Counted from the stretch's first letter, positions 1-8,764 are shown. The stretch: DNA of 41,653 nt from Paracoccaceae bacterium (GCA_026709265.1 JAPOTI010000039.1:1-41653); one strand, 5' to 3'. The notes: generated by a model from the letters alone, not told the origin. Numbers and translations are program-made.

Positions 1-61
1 ACTTGCATGTGTTAAGCCTGCCGCCAGCGTTCGTTCTGAGCCAGGATCAAACTCTCAAGTT
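1..61 (-). rRNA. rrs: 16S ribosomal RNA, 5' end only
   Basis: Read on the minus strand, the left edge contains AGAGTTTGATCCTGGCTCAG followed by GAACGCTGGCGGCAGGC, the universal 16S start in its alphaproteobacterial form. The gene runs off the left edge, so only about 61 bases are present. The exact mature 5' end is placed by analogy with other 16S genes and may be a few bases off. Confidence 0.97.
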
Positions 62-64
62 AAA

Positions 65-131
65 ACGCCGAATGGCGTCCTTGACGTCTGAACCAAATGC
101 ACATCACAAGCCGACCTTGGGTAAGGTCGGC
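65..131 (-). other. rRNA leader hairpins
   Basis: Two perfect hairpins lie between boxA and the 16S start. One is a 9-bp stem (110-118 with 123-131, GCCGACCTT/AAGGTCGGC, loop of 4). The other is a 5-bp stem (65-69 with 74-78) next to the mature 5' end. They are probably leader structures involved in rRNA processing or folding; their role is inferred. Confidence 0.55.
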
Positions 132-230
132 ATGAAGCGAAACCCAAATCATCGGCCGAAGCCTATCGGGTCGATATGCATCGGAACTTCAGTCACTTGG
201 ACCAAAGCCGCCCACATATCTCTTCAAAAC

Positions 231-247
231 CAAATTATCAAAGAGCA
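231..247 (-). promoter_or_regulatory. rRNA leader boxA antitermination element
   Basis: On the minus strand the sequence is TGCTCTTTGATAATTTG, a close match to the bacterial boxA core TGCTCTTTRA. It sits about 170 bases upstream of the 16S start. BoxA binds the NusB/NusE complex and lets RNA polymerase read through the untranslated rRNA operon. Confidence 0.8.
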
Positions 248-346
248 CCGGGTCAAGCTCATCACCGGCACAACCTTGTTGCGCCGCAACTTACTAAACC
301 ACCCTGATTGCCACCCGAATCGAATCAGATATCGAGTGGAGTGGAG

Positions 347-375
347 AAGCTATGGAATGTACATGCTCCTGTCAA
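347..375 (-). promoter_or_regulatory. probable rrn operon promoter
   Basis: On the minus strand a perfect -35 box TTGACA (370-375) is followed after 17 bases by TAGCTT (347-352), a weak -10. It lies about 100 bases upstream of boxA and 34 bases past the msrQ stop codon, the expected place for an rrn promoter. The -10 is the uncertain part. Confidence 0.55.
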
Positions 376-408
376 CAGAAAAATGCCTGATGTCGGAATG
401 GTCAGACC

Positions 409-1017
409 CTACCGCTGGGACGACATCTTCCAGTACAGTCGCATGCCCAAAAGCGCGGCAACGACTGCGGCGTAGATGATCGGTTCAATGGGCCAGGCCT
501 TGACCAGCAAAAGGTAGTGGGCGGCACCAGCAAACGCGGCCAGATACGCCAATCGATGGAGTTTGCGCCAGCGAAGCGGTCCAAGCTTGCGTACCGACAG
601 ATTGTTTGAGGTCAATGCCAATGGCAGCAAGGCAAGAAACCCCACCATACCAATTGTGATATAGGGACGTTTGACAATCTCTGTCCAAATCGCCTGCAAG
701 TCAAGCTGATGATCCAGCAGGAGCCATGTCAACACATGGGCGAGCACATAAACGAACGCCATAACGCCGATGGCACGGCGAAACGACAACAGGTTGATAT
801 GGGTCCAGCGACGGAGGGGTGTAATCAGCAGGGTGACGATGATCAACTGAAGGCCGAGCTCGCCATATTCATGCTCAAGCACCTCAATGGGATTGGCGCC
901 GAGCTGATTGTTGAGGGCGCGCCAGAACAACCAAATTCCGGGGAGCGGAAACAGCAAATAAATCGGCCATCCCGGGACCCGTCGAATGATCCCGTTGACA
1001 CGCTGAACTGCAGTCAT
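409..1017 (-). CDS. msrQ: MsrQ, heme-binding membrane subunit of the methionine sulfoxide reductase
   Basis: Inner-membrane b-type cytochrome (formerly YedZ) that passes electrons from the respiratory chain to periplasmic MsrP, which reduces methionine sulfoxide in envelope proteins. The 202-residue protein is almost all hydrophobic, with about six membrane segments. Candidate heme-ligand histidines are H94 (LAHVLTW) and H154/H167 (KLHRLAYLAAFAGAAHYLL). Length fits the family (about 200-210). Its ATG lies 8 bases after the msrP stop, so the two are co-transcribed in the usual order msrP-msrQ. The stop codon abuts the rRNA promoter region. Confidence 0.95.
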   Translation of the reverse strand: MTAVQRVNGIIRRVPGWPIYLLFPLPGIWLFWRALNNQLGANPIEVLEHEYGELGLQLIIVTLLITPLRRWTHINLLSFRRAIGVMAFVYVLAHVLTWLLLDHQLDLQAIWTEIVKRPYITIGMVGFLALLPLALTSNNLSVRKLGPLRWRKLHRLAYLAAFAGAAHYLLLVKAWPIEPIIYAAVVAALLGMRLYWKMSSQR

Positions 1018-1025
1018 CTCGCGGG

Positions 1026-1952
1026 TCAGTAATTGGCCATGAGGTCCATATCTGCATAGAGACCCGACACTTCACTTTCGTAACCGTTGAACATTCTTGT
1101 CGGGATTCGTTTGGCAAAAATCCCGCCGCCAACGCGGCGCTCACTGGCTTGTGACCAACGCGGATGACTGCGGTTTGGATTGACGTTCGAATAAAATCCA
1201 TATTCCCGGGGAGCCTGCATGTTCCAGGTGGTCTCCGGTATGTCTGCAACGAGACTGATTCGGACGATCGACTTGATGGACTTGAAACCGTATTTCCATG
1301 GGACAACGAGTCGAATGGGCGCACCATTCTGATTGGGCATTGACTCCCCATAAAGGCCGGTTGCAAGAATCGTCAGCGGGTGCATCGCCTCATCAAGGCG
1401 CAACCCCTCGCGATAAGGCCAGTCGAGCATTCGAGTTCTCTGTGCTGGCATCTCCTCGGGTCGATATAGTGTCTCGAATGCCACATACCGAGCCCCTGAT
1501 TGCGGTTCCACGCGTGTCAAGAACTCAGACAACTGGAACCCAATCCATGGGATGACCATCGACCAGGCTTCCACGCAGCGCAAACGGTATATGCGTTCCT
1601 CCATGTTCACCCCACGCACGATATCGTCAAAGGAATATGTGCCGGGCTTGTTGACAAGACCGTCGACCTTGATGTCCCAGGGTGACGTGGTCAGCGCATC
1701 GGCATGTTGACTGGGGTCCCCCTTGCTGTTTCCGAACTCATAGAAGTTGTTGTAGGTGAGGATGTCGTCAAGTGATGTGAGCTCTTCATCCGTCGAATAA
1801 CGCTGATTTCGGACTGCAGCAACACCAACCCCCGATACTCCAGCCACAGAAAATGCCGCCGCACCGCAAGCCATGAGGTGCCGACGATTCATCCAAACGG
1901 ATTTCGGCGTGACATCTGAATATTTAAGATCGGACTTGAATCGATAGACCAA
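1026..1952 (-). CDS. msrP: MsrP, periplasmic molybdopterin methionine sulfoxide reductase
   Basis: Catalytic subunit (formerly YedY) of the MsrPQ system; it reduces both diastereomers of protein-bound methionine sulfoxide in the periplasm with electrons from MsrQ. The N-terminus carries a twin-arginine signal (R23-R24 in [10 protein letters not shown], then a hydrophobic Ala/Val stretch), so it should be exported folded by Tat. C126 in LRCVEAWSM is the expected molybdenum ligand of the sulfite-oxidase fold. The start appears to be TTG at 1950-1952, preceded by AGGAG 7 bases away. This keeps the family N-terminus [15 protein letters not shown], which resembles E. coli MsrP. Starting at the internal ATG (M21) would lose that region. 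At 308 residues it is slightly shorter than the E. coli protein. Confidence 0.96.
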   Translation of the reverse strand: MVYRFKSDLKYSDVTPKSVWMNRRHLMACGAAAFSVAGVSGVGVAAVRNQRYSTDEELTSLDDILTYNNFYEFGNSKGDPSQHADALTTSPWDIKVDGLVNKPGTYSFDDIVRGVNMEERIYRLRCVEAWSMVIPWIGFQLSEFLTRVEPQSGARYVAFETLYRPEEMPAQRTRMLDWPYREGLRLDEAMHPLTILATGLYGESMPNQNGAPIRLVVPWKYGFKSIKSIVRISLVADIPETTWNMQAPREYGFYSNVNPNRSHPRWSQASERRVGGGIFAKRIPTRMFNGYESEVSGLYADMDLMANY

Positions 1953-1959
1953 TTGATTT

Positions 1960-1964
1960 CTCCT
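1960..1964 (-). promoter_or_regulatory. Shine-Dalgarno site of msrP (supports a TTG start)
   Basis: AGGAG on the minus strand, 7 bases before TTG at 1950-1952. No ATG or GTG at this distance competes in frame, so this site is what decides the start. Confidence 0.7.
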
Positions 1965-2114
1965 GCAAATTCACCTGGTCAACAGTTGCAGACCCAAAAG
2001 AAATAATCAAACAAAATCCGATGACCCTGCCAAATTACTCATTTTCCAGTCATATGCGAGACGGGTGTGCAGTGAGCATGCGACAAAGGCAACAAGTCAC
2101 AGCGTCAAATGGAT

Positions 2115-2160
2115 TCTCATCCGGATTGTCGTGCACCTCTCATCCGGATTGACGCACTAT
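2115..2160 (+). repeat. tandem 23-bp direct repeat, possible operator
   Basis: TCTCATCCGGATTG occurs at 2115-2128 and again at 2138-2151, exactly 23 bases apart, and the similarity continues into the following bases (TCGTGCAC versus ACGCAC). Each copy contains the 8-bp palindrome ATCCGGAT. Two dyad-bearing copies about two helical turns apart, 160-200 bases upstream of msrP in a gap of 357 bases, look like tandem regulator sites. The regulator is unknown. Confidence 0.5.
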
Positions 2161-2309
2161 AAGCCTCGGTGATGACTCTGTCACGATCATGGGAACCAGT
2201 CCCTACGGTCGAGCACGGATTCCTCCAACTATTGCCTGGAATCGCCCTACCAAGGGTCGGGGAACTGAGCGTGGGCGCGTCTATGGTGTGAGCAGATACA
2301 GGCGGTTGA

Positions 2310-2694
2310 GTGATTCAACGGGCGGGGACGACAGATGAGACAGAGAACGCACTGGCGATTGCCGAGTTGAAAGGAAAACTGGAAGCGCAGAGCGCAAGAG
2401 GAACGTATGAGCACAATGAAGGCAGAATACCGCACCGACATTGCGCGCCTGACCGAAGATATGGCCAAGCGGGAGACCCGACTGATCCTGGCGATGGCCG
2501 ACATGATTGGCCTCGCCGTCGTGATCCTGAAGTTTGTCGAAGGCCCGCGACCGGGACGTGGAGTCTGTCCGGAGCCAATCACACACAAGGAACACACCAT
2601 GAGACGGCCGCTTTCCCTGTTCATTGGCCGCGCGTGGCGGAAGAACAGCGCACCGAATCTCCCCATTATGTCTCGCAATCCGATGCGTTGCTGA
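2310..2694 (+). pseudogene. frameshifted remnant of a coiled-coil/membrane-anchor protein (DUF1640-like)
   Basis: One frame reads ENALAIAELKGKLEAQSA up to about 2395. A second frame, open from 2371, reads ERMSTMKAEYRTDIARL, then LTEDMAKRETRLILAMADM and IGLAVVILKF. Put together these give an amphipathic helix followed by one C-terminal membrane segment, the layout of small DUF1640/CCDC90-type proteins. A stop at 2368 separates the frames, so a single indel has split the gene. The residues after the membrane segment (from about 2545) look like random translation. No convincing ribosome site is visible. Family assignment is from pattern only. Confidence 0.4.
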
Positions 2695-2698
2695 TCGG

Positions 2699-5311
2699 TC
2701 AGTGTAGCGTCACCTCTGGTCGCCGCTCCGATTTCTCCAGATTTCCGTTGATCGTCAATCCAGCCTTGCCGGCGGCACCGATCTGTATCACGTCACCTTC
2801 AGCAATCTTGTGCGAAAGTAACGCTTCCGCCAATCTGTTGAGAACACTGGTCTGAATGACACGTTTCAGCGGACGCGCACCATAGACCGAGTCATATCCC
2901 TCATTGCCAAGCCACTGGCGGGCATCGGAATCAAAGTCGATCCTCACATTGCGTGTTGCCAGCTTGCGCGCGAGACGTCGCAACTGGATGTCAACAATTC
3001 CATTCATATCGCTCCGCGACAGTTTGTCGAAAGTAATGATTTCATCGAGACGATTCAGGAATTCAGGGCGAAAATGGCTGCGGACAACCTCCATCATACT
3101 GTCCTCGACCTGTTTCGACATGGCGGCTTCATCAGAAGACGCAAGAAGCTCAGATCCAAGATTTGATGTCATGATGATCAGCGTATTCTTGAAGTCAGCA
3201 GTCCGTCCCTGGCCATCAGTCAACACGCCATCATCAAGCACTTGCAGCAATATATTAAACACTTCCACATGTGCTTTCTCGACTTCGTCAAGAAGGACAA
3301 CCTGGTAGGGCCTCCGACGGACAGCTTCGGTCAAGGCACCCCCTTCTTCGTAACCGACATAACCCGGCGGCGCACCGATCAGACGCGCAACGGCATGTTT
3401 TTCCATATATTCGGACATATCGATGCGTACCATGGCGGTCTCGTCATCAAACAGAAACTCAGCCAATGCCTTCACCAATTCAGTCTTTCCGACTCCCGTC
3501 GGCCCAAGGAACAGGAAAGAACCGATTGGTCGATCAGGATCACTCAATCCGGTCCGCGCCCGACGAACTGCGTTGGCCACTGCTTGCACCGCACGTCCCT
3601 GCGCAACAACACGTCGGCTTATGGCCTGCTCCATGGTCAGCAGCTTTTCCTGCTCGCCCTGCAGCATCTTTGCCGTTGGAATTCCCGTCCATTTTTCAAC
3701 CACCTCAGCAATTTGTTCGGGCCTTACAGCTTCACTGACCATCACTACCTGTTCCTTCAATTCAGCTTCTGCCAGGCGTTTTTCCAAATCAGGTATGAGA
3801 CCGTAACTCAACTCACCGGCGCGGGACAGATCCCCGTCGCGTTTCGCGTGTTCGAGTTCCGCCCGAAATGAATCCAGCTGTTCCTTCATCTCTCGTGTTT
3901 TGGCGAGTTTCTCACGCTCGGCCTGCCAGCTGGCCGTCATGCCAAATGACTTTTCAGTCAACGCTGCCAATTCCTTCTCAATGGCCTCAAGGCGCTTCTT
4001 GGAATCCTCATCCGGTTCCTTTTTGAGCGCCTCAGCCTCAATTTTCTTTTGCAGCAATTCTCGATCCAGAGCATCGAGTTCCTCAGGTTTTGAATCGACT
4101 TCCATGCGTAAACGGCTGGCGGCTTCATCCATGAGGTCTATGGCTTTGTCGGGAAGAAATCTCTCGGTGATGTAGCGACTTGATAATTGTGCCGCGGCCA
4201 CGAGAGCCGAGTCCGAGATCCGTACGCCATGATGCACTTCGTATTTTTCCTTGATACCGCGCAAGATTGAAATGGTGTCCTCTATTGAAGGCTCATTGAC
4301 AAAGACCGGCTGGAATCGGCGCGCGAGAGCCGCGTCCTTCTCAATATGCTTGCGATATTCGCTCAATGTTGTCGCGCCAACGCATCTGAGATCACCGCGT
4401 GCCAGCGCGGGCTTGAGCATATTGGACGCATCCATTGCTCCTTCCGTCTTGCCGGCCCCCACCAGCAGATGCAGCTCATCAATAAACATGATGATTTCAC
4501 CTGCGGCCTGGTTAACTTCGGCTAGGACCGCTTTCAAACGCTCCTCGAATTCTCCACGATATTTTGCACCTGCGACCAATGCACCCATGTCCAGTTCCAT
4601 CAGCCGCTTGCCAGCCAGACCTTCCGGAATATCTCCCTTGATGATTCGATTGGCCAGACCTTCGGCAATCGCCGTCTTGCCGACTCCTGGCTCACCGATG
4701 AGGACTGGATTATTCTTGGTGCGACGACTCAGCACCTGCATGGTCCGGCGGATTTCCTCATCACGGCCAATAATCGGATCGATCTTGCCGCTACGCGCCT
4801 CCTCAGTCAGATCCCGCGCATACCGTTTGAGAGCTTCATAAGATGCCTCGGCATTCTCCGTTTCAACCTTCCTGCCCTGACGCAGGTCGTTGATCACAGA
4901 CGCAAGCCGAGACGCGTTCAAGCCAGCTTGTGTCAGAATATCCCGGGCATCGGACTTCACCACAACCAAGGCGTTGAGCAGAAACTCAGCGGAGATAAAG
5001 CTATCACCGTTTTCTTGTGCCTGTTTGGTCGCCTCGGTCACGACGCGATTGGCAGCGGGAGACAGATAAGGTGAGCCGTTCTCCCCCTGGGTCTTCGGGG
5101 TCTTTGCCAGGCAAGTCTGTGCCTCTCGCTGGATCAGGTTGACATCACCTCCAGCCCTCGGAATCAGGCTGGCAGGAACTTCATTCGCCTCAGCAACAAT
5201 CGCGGCCAGCAAATGAACGGGGGTAATCTTGTTCTCGCCTGACACCACGGTTATCTGGTGCGCGGCGTTGAGTAATGTTTGGGCCCTTTCGGTAAATCTT
5301 AACGCATTCAT
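2699..5311 (-). CDS. clpB: ClpB, protein disaggregase
   Basis: Hexameric AAA+ chaperone of the cytosol that pulls proteins out of heat-induced aggregates together with DnaK/DnaJ/GrpE. Order of parts: N-terminal Clp domain (about 1-145); first ATPase domain with GEPGVGKT near residue 206 and Walker B MFIDELH; a long coiled-coil middle domain (about 400-520, rich in K/E/L) that distinguishes ClpB from ClpA; second ATPase domain with GPTGVGKTE; and a C-terminal domain. About 870 residues is normal for ClpB. ATG at 5309-5311 is chosen because GAGGAG lies 7 bases upstream; an in-frame ATG at 5317 is too close to that site. A heat-shock-type promoter lies about 80 bases upstream. Divergent from pyrF. 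Confidence 0.98.
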   Translation of the reverse strand: MNALRFTERAQTLLNAAHQITVVSGENKITPVHLLAAIVAEANEVPASLIPRAGGDVNLIQREAQTCLAKTPKTQGENGSPYLSPAANRVVTEATKQAQENGDSFISAEFLLNALVVVKSDARDILTQAGLNASRLASVINDLRQGRKVETENAEASYEALKRYARDLTEEARSGKIDPIIGRDEEIRRTMQVLSRRTKNNPVLIGEPGVGKTAIAEGLANRIIKGDIPEGLAGKRLMELDMGALVAGAKYRGEFEERLKAVLAEVNQAAGEIIMFIDELHLLVGAGKTEGAMDASNMLKPALARGDLRCVGATTLSEYRKHIEKDAALARRFQPVFVNEPSIEDTISILRGIKEKYEVHHGVRISDSALVAAAQLSSRYITERFLPDKAIDLMDEAASRLRMEVDSKPEELDALDRELLQKKIEAEALKKEPDEDSKKRLEAIEKELAALTEKSFGMTASWQAEREKLAKTREMKEQLDSFRAELEHAKRDGDLSRAGELSYGLIPDLEKRLAEAELKEQVVMVSEAVRPEQIAEVVEKWTGIPTAKMLQGEQEKLLTMEQAISRRVVAQGRAVQAVANAVRRARTGLSDPDRPIGSFLFLGPTGVGKTELVKALAEFLFDDETAMVRIDMSEYMEKHAVARLIGAPPGYVGYEEGGALTEAVRRRPYQVVLLDEVEKAHVEVFNILLQVLDDGVLTDGQGRTADFKNTLIIMTSNLGSELLASSDEAAMSKQVEDSMMEVVRSHFRPEFLNRLDEIITFDKLSRSDMNGIVDIQLRRLARKLATRNVRIDFDSDARQWLGNEGYDSVYGARPLKRVIQTSVLNRLAEALLSHKIAEGDVIQIGAAGKAGLTINGNLEKSERRPEVTLH

Positions 5312-5318
5312 TTTCATA

Positions 5319-5324
5319 CTCCTC
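5319..5324 (-). promoter_or_regulatory. Shine-Dalgarno site deciding the clpB start
   Basis: GAGGAG on the minus strand sits 7 bases before ATG 5311 but only 1 base before the alternative ATG 5317, so the downstream ATG is the likely start. Confidence 0.75.
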
Positions 5325-5387
5325 AATTAAGCATCTGCGTGAACAATGCCCGTAACTGCGGCACATTGTGGACAGACCTTGCAATAG

Positions 5388-5415
5388 AGGTAGGGGTTGA
5401 TTGTTGAAAAACAAG
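5388..5415 (-). promoter_or_regulatory. candidate sigma-32 (RpoH) heat-shock promoter of clpB
   Basis: On the minus strand CTTG (5412-5415), then 15 bases, then CCCCTACCT (5388-5396). This fits the RpoH pattern CTTGAA/CTTG-N15-17-CCCCAT-T. It lies about 80 bases upstream of the clpB start, and clpB is a classical RpoH target. Sequence match only. Confidence 0.6.
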
Positions 5416-5721
5416 ATTTCTGCCGCCGTCGTGATGCGAGCAGAACAGATTGTCTTGACAGCATGATTTGACACGTCAAACCGCCTTTGCTGAATCCTTC
5501 ATTAAATGATAGACAATAGCTGGAATTCGTTTCTGCGATGCAAGGTGCATTCGACCCCGTCCAACCTGGATGTCTGTGCCCTGTGGCGGTTTGATGCTGA
5601 TCAAAAATGTCGCAACATGACCGTAGGGAATCGTGGTGCAAACTTGGCTTCCAAATGATCGAAAACCGCCTCGTGGAGAGATTCAGACGAAGCCCGACAT
5701 GACCGCTTAAGGACCATACCG
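5416..5721. other. clpB-pyrF intergenic region
   Basis: Left of this stretch are the clpB leader and promoter. In the remaining roughly 300 bases I see no gene. An AAGGA before the pyrF ATG serves as its ribosome site. A short minus-strand open frame here has no recognisable protein character. Confidence 0.4.
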
Positions 5722-6444
5722 ATGTCTGAATCATATCCTGACCAGCGGCTCATCGTCGCACTGGACTTTGCGGATTCCGGATCTGCCAACGCCTTGATCC
5801 GACAACTTGGTGATCTTGTGAATTTCTACAAGATCGGACTCGGGATGATCGGCTCGGGTGGATTGGAGCTTGCCGAGAGATTGAAAAAAGAAGAAGGAAA
5901 ACGCGTTTTTCTGGATCTCAAACTCTTCGATATCGCATCAACCGTGTCAGCAGCGGTTAAATCTGTCCTCAGTCTGGATCCGGACTTTCTTACCGTGCAA
6001 GGAGAACCACATATCGTGCGCGCTGCCGTTCAGGCACGGGGGGCAGCACCAATGCGGATACTTGCGGTCACGTTCTTGACCTCACTCAATCGCAAAGACC
6101 TTGATGAGTCGATGATTACTGAAGGCACGATGTCCGATATCACTCTTGAGCGGGCATCCAGGGCTTTGACATGCGGGGCTGATGGTATCATATGCTCGCC
6201 GCTTGAAGCGAACCAGATCCGAAATCTTGACCAGGCAGCGGGCAAACTGATTGTGACACCTGGTGTGCGACGATCCGGTACCCGTCACAACGGGCAAAAA
6301 CGCATCGCTTCGCCGGCTGATTCACTCAACAATGGTGCAGATCATCTGGTGATCGGTCGTCCCATCACCCAAAGCGCCAATCCCTGCGCCGCGGTGCTTC
6401 AAATCCTTTCGGAACTGCCAGAACCCGTCATGGAAGCCACATGA
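5722..6444 (+). CDS. pyrF: PyrF, orotidine-5'-phosphate decarboxylase
   Basis: Last step of de novo UMP synthesis: decarboxylates orotidine monophosphate without a cofactor; cytosolic homodimeric (beta/alpha)8 barrel. The catalytic D-x-K-x-x-D set is seen as DLKLFD (D65, K67, D70). LIVALDFAD forms strand 1, VTFLTSL the middle strand, VTPGVR the phosphate-loop lead and GRPIT the C-terminal phosphate motif. 240 residues is normal. ATG 5722 has AAGGA about 8 bases upstream. dinB follows after 36 bases on the same strand and may be co-transcribed, although no functional link is known. Confidence 0.97.
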   Translation: MSESYPDQRLIVALDFADSGSANALIRQLGDLVNFYKIGLGMIGSGGLELAERLKKEEGKRVFLDLKLFDIASTVSAAVKSVLSLDPDFLTVQGEPHIVRAAVQARGAAPMRILAVTFLTSLNRKDLDESMITEGTMSDITLERASRALTCGADGIICSPLEANQIRNLDQAAGKLIVTPGVRRSGTRHNGQKRIASPADSLNNGADHLVIGRPITQSANPCAAVLQILSELPEPVMEAT

Positions 6445-6480
6445 CACGCGCAGGGTTTTGGACATTTGTCATCATGACAG

Positions 6481-7773
6481 GTGAGTCGCCTCACCGACAC
6501 GACCATGCCAGCGCTATGTCGTGACTGTGAGTTCCGTTTCGATCGTGGCGACCGTTGTCCAAATTGTCGCTCACCGCGAATTGCTGTACATCCGGAACTT
6601 GAGACACTGCATATTGCGCATATGGACTGCGATGCATTTTTTGCGTCGGTCGAGAAGCGTGACAATCCCGATTTGAGAGAGCGGCCCGTTATCGTCGGTG
6701 GTGGCAAACGTGGTGTCGTTGCCACTGCCTGCTATATCGCAAGGATTTACGGAGTCCGCTCGGCCATGCCCATGGTGCGCGCCCTTAAAATCTGCCCTGA
6801 GGCCGTTGTCGTACGCCCGCGCATGGAAGCCTATGCCCAGGCATCTCGGGAAATTCGCACCATGATGCAGGAGCTGACGCCCGATGTGGAACCGCTGTCA
6901 CTTGACGAAGCTTTCCTGGATCTGTCAGGGACAGTAAAACTGCATGGCGCACCGCCGGCAATCATGATGGTCCGGCTGGTGAACCGAATGGAAAAAGAAC
7001 TCAGGTTGACAGGATCCGTTGGCCTTTCTCACAACAAGTTCCTGGCCAAATTGGCGTCTGATTTGCAAAAACCACGGGGGTTCTCGGTCATTGGCAAGAC
7101 GGAAACCGAGAGTTTCCTTGCTGACAAACCGGTGAGCCTGATCTGGGGTGTCGGCACAATGCAGCAGAAGAAACTGCGTCAGGCCGGAATCGTGACCTTC
7201 GCCGATCTCAGAACCCGTACGGCCGAAGAACTGACAGCACGTTTCGGTGAAAATGGAAGACGACTCTTCAAGCTCGCAAGGGGCGAGGATCAGCGACTTG
7301 TCAACCGCCAGCGTGTGGCCAAGAGTCTTTCGAATGAGACAACGTTTGAAAAGGATGAATTCGACAGGGATGTTCTTGAGGGTTTTCTCTGGAATCTTTC
7401 GATCAAGGTTGCCGATCGGGCGAAGGCAAAACAGCTGCAGGGTCGCGTCGTCACGCTCAAAGTCAAACGTCGTGACTTCAAGACCATGACCCGCCGTCGC
7501 ACACTACCCTCACCAACCTGTATGGCTGAAATGATCTTCACGACTGCCCGTTGGATGCTGCAAAAAGAGCTGACGCAAGCCCCCTTTCGCTTGATTGGAG
7601 TCGGAATCAGTCAATTATCTGCCGCGACAGATGGACTTGAGGTCGCGGGTTTTGACCCGCAGTCGGTCAGCCAGATTGCCGCCGAACGGGCCTCTGATGC
7701 GCTCCGCAGGCGCTATGGTAAAGATATTATCTTCAAGGGAATGGCTTACAAGAGCCAGACGGCAGATCGTTAG
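6481..7773 (+). CDS. dinB: DNA polymerase IV (Y-family) with N-terminal zinc ribbon
   Basis: Error-prone translesion polymerase of the DinB branch; extends past damaged bases and has no proofreading domain. Palm motifs MDCDAFFASVE (D49) and SLDEAFLD supply the metal-binding carboxylates; a helix-hairpin-helix thumb follows (IWGVGTMQQKKL), then the little-finger domain from about residue 270. The N-terminal 45 residues carry C13-x2-C16-x9-C26-x2-C29, a zinc-ribbon-like module absent from E. coli DinB but seen in alphaproteobacterial relatives. GTG 6481 gives the full ribbon; ATG 6505 also keeps all four cysteines and cannot be excluded. The protein ends in AYKSQTADR without an obvious beta-clamp motif. 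Confidence 0.94.
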   Translation: MSRLTDTTMPALCRDCEFRFDRGDRCPNCRSPRIAVHPELETLHIAHMDCDAFFASVEKRDNPDLRERPVIVGGGKRGVVATACYIARIYGVRSAMPMVRALKICPEAVVVRPRMEAYAQASREIRTMMQELTPDVEPLSLDEAFLDLSGTVKLHGAPPAIMMVRLVNRMEKELRLTGSVGLSHNKFLAKLASDLQKPRGFSVIGKTETESFLADKPVSLIWGVGTMQQKKLRQAGIVTFADLRTRTAEELTARFGENGRRLFKLARGEDQRLVNRQRVAKSLSNETTFEKDEFDRDVLEGFLWNLSIKVADRAKAKQLQGRVVTLKVKRRDFKTMTRRRTLPSPTCMAEMIFTTARWMLQKELTQAPFRLIGVGISQLSAATDGLEVAGFDPQSVSQIAAERASDALRRRYGKDIIFKGMAYKSQTADR

Positions 7774-8106
7774 TGTCAGATTGGGGCGGACATCACGTCA
7801 TCCTCGGCACAAGCAAATAGGCAAAAATGGCACACATCGCTGAACTCGTCATGAAACTCCAACGGGAAGATATGACCGGCATGAATGAATCTCTGCACCA
7901 TCAGCGCATAACCCATCAATATACGGCACCCATTCAGTGACGTCATGCACCCCGGAAAATGAAATGGTTGTGTCCGTTCACACGGAACCTTTCTGGGTGA
8001 CAATTTTGAATTTGAGTAACACTCATGCTATTGACGCTCCGACGATGATTTTGAGTTGAATCTTTGTCTGGGGCTTTCCTCGCTCTGTGAAGGCTGAACA
8101 TCACAT
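7774..8106. other. dinB-ankyrin intergenic region
   Basis: About 330 bases without a recognisable gene. A minus-strand open frame of 75 codons (7776-8003) has a plausible composition near its end (HIFPLEFHDEFSDVCHFC), but it has no ribosome site or family I know. No terminator hairpin stands out after dinB. Confidence 0.3.
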
Positions 8107-8112
8107 GGGAGG
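8107..8112 (+). promoter_or_regulatory. Shine-Dalgarno site deciding the ankyrin gene start
   Basis: GGGAGG sits exactly 7 bases before GTG 8120, whereas the in-frame GTG 8087 and ATG 8105 have no such site. Confidence 0.7.
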
Positions 8113-8119
8113 CATTGAG

Positions 8120-8764
8120 GTGGCAAAGTTAAAGGAAAGTTCAAGCAAAACGGGCAGCACCCTGCTGGAAGCCGTTATCGCTGATGACCTGTCCGCCGCC
8201 AGAGCGGCGTTCGAAGATGCCGATGTGAATGCGGCCGACGAAAATGGTTGGAATGCACTCCATATTGCCGTCCACAACCAAAACCGGACTCTTGTCCGAC
8301 TCCTGCTGGATCATCCCGATATTGATGTCAATGCCGGGAATGACTGGCATAGCACCCCGCTGATCATCGCAGCCAGCAGCGGCAATCTTGAGATTGTCGA
8401 GTTTTTGCTGCGTCACCCCGGACTCGAGGTCGATCTTCAGGCCGAGTATTATGGTCGCACCGCACTGATCGAGAGCGCCGTCCGGGGACATGCCAATGTG
8501 ACCCGCTGTCTTGTCAGGCACGGCGCTGATGTCAATATTTGTGATAAAACCGGTCGCAGCAATGCCCTCATCGAAGCGATCAAAAACCAGCATAACGACA
8601 TCGCGATTTTTCTACTTCGGACTGGCATTATTGATTTTTCAGACCAGCAGATGCGGCTTCAAGCCATTGTCTGGGCCAGTCGCAGCGGCCCCGCTCTTTA
8701 CCGCGAACTCGACCATGCTATTGCTGCCCACTTTAATCGAACTGGTGGTCGGACCGCGGTATAG
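8120..8764 (+). CDS. ankyrin-repeat protein, cytosolic
   Basis: About 214 residues made of roughly five ankyrin repeats. Consensus-like units are visible: NGWNALHIAVHNQN...LVRLLLDHPDIDVNA, STPLIIAASSGNLEIVEFLL, GRTALIESAVRGHANVTRCL followed by VRHGADVNICD, and SNALIEAIKNQHNDIAIFLL. Ankyrin stacks bind partner proteins; nothing in the sequence is enzymatic, and there is no signal peptide or membrane segment. The gene is convergent with katG, with 191 bases between their stops. Ankyrin proteins beside catalases support catalase activity in Pseudomonas (AnkB with KatB) and Campylobacter (Cj1386 with KatA), so a role with KatG is a reasonable inference. Start GTG 8120 is chosen on its GGGAGG site. 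Confidence 0.88.
   Translation: MAKLKESSSKTGSTLLEAVIADDLSAARAAFEDADVNAADENGWNALHIAVHNQNRTLVRLLLDHPDIDVNAGNDWHSTPLIIAASSGNLEIVEFLLRHPGLEVDLQAEYYGRTALIESAVRGHANVTRCLVRHGADVNICDKTGRSNALIEAIKNQHNDIAIFLLRTGIIDFSDQQMRLQAIVWASRSGPALYRELDHAIAAHFNRTGGRTAV

Noticed and set aside
3..479. Open frame across the 16S 5' end and leader
   Set aside because: It overlaps rRNA, boxA and the rrn promoter; chance frame.
3242..3871. Plus-strand open frames within clpB
   Set aside because: They lie wholly inside an intact, strongly conserved clpB on the other strand and show no protein motifs.
5327..5734. Minus-strand open frame between clpB and pyrF
   Set aside because: Composition is random-like, there is no ribosome site, and it covers the heat-shock promoter and clpB leader.
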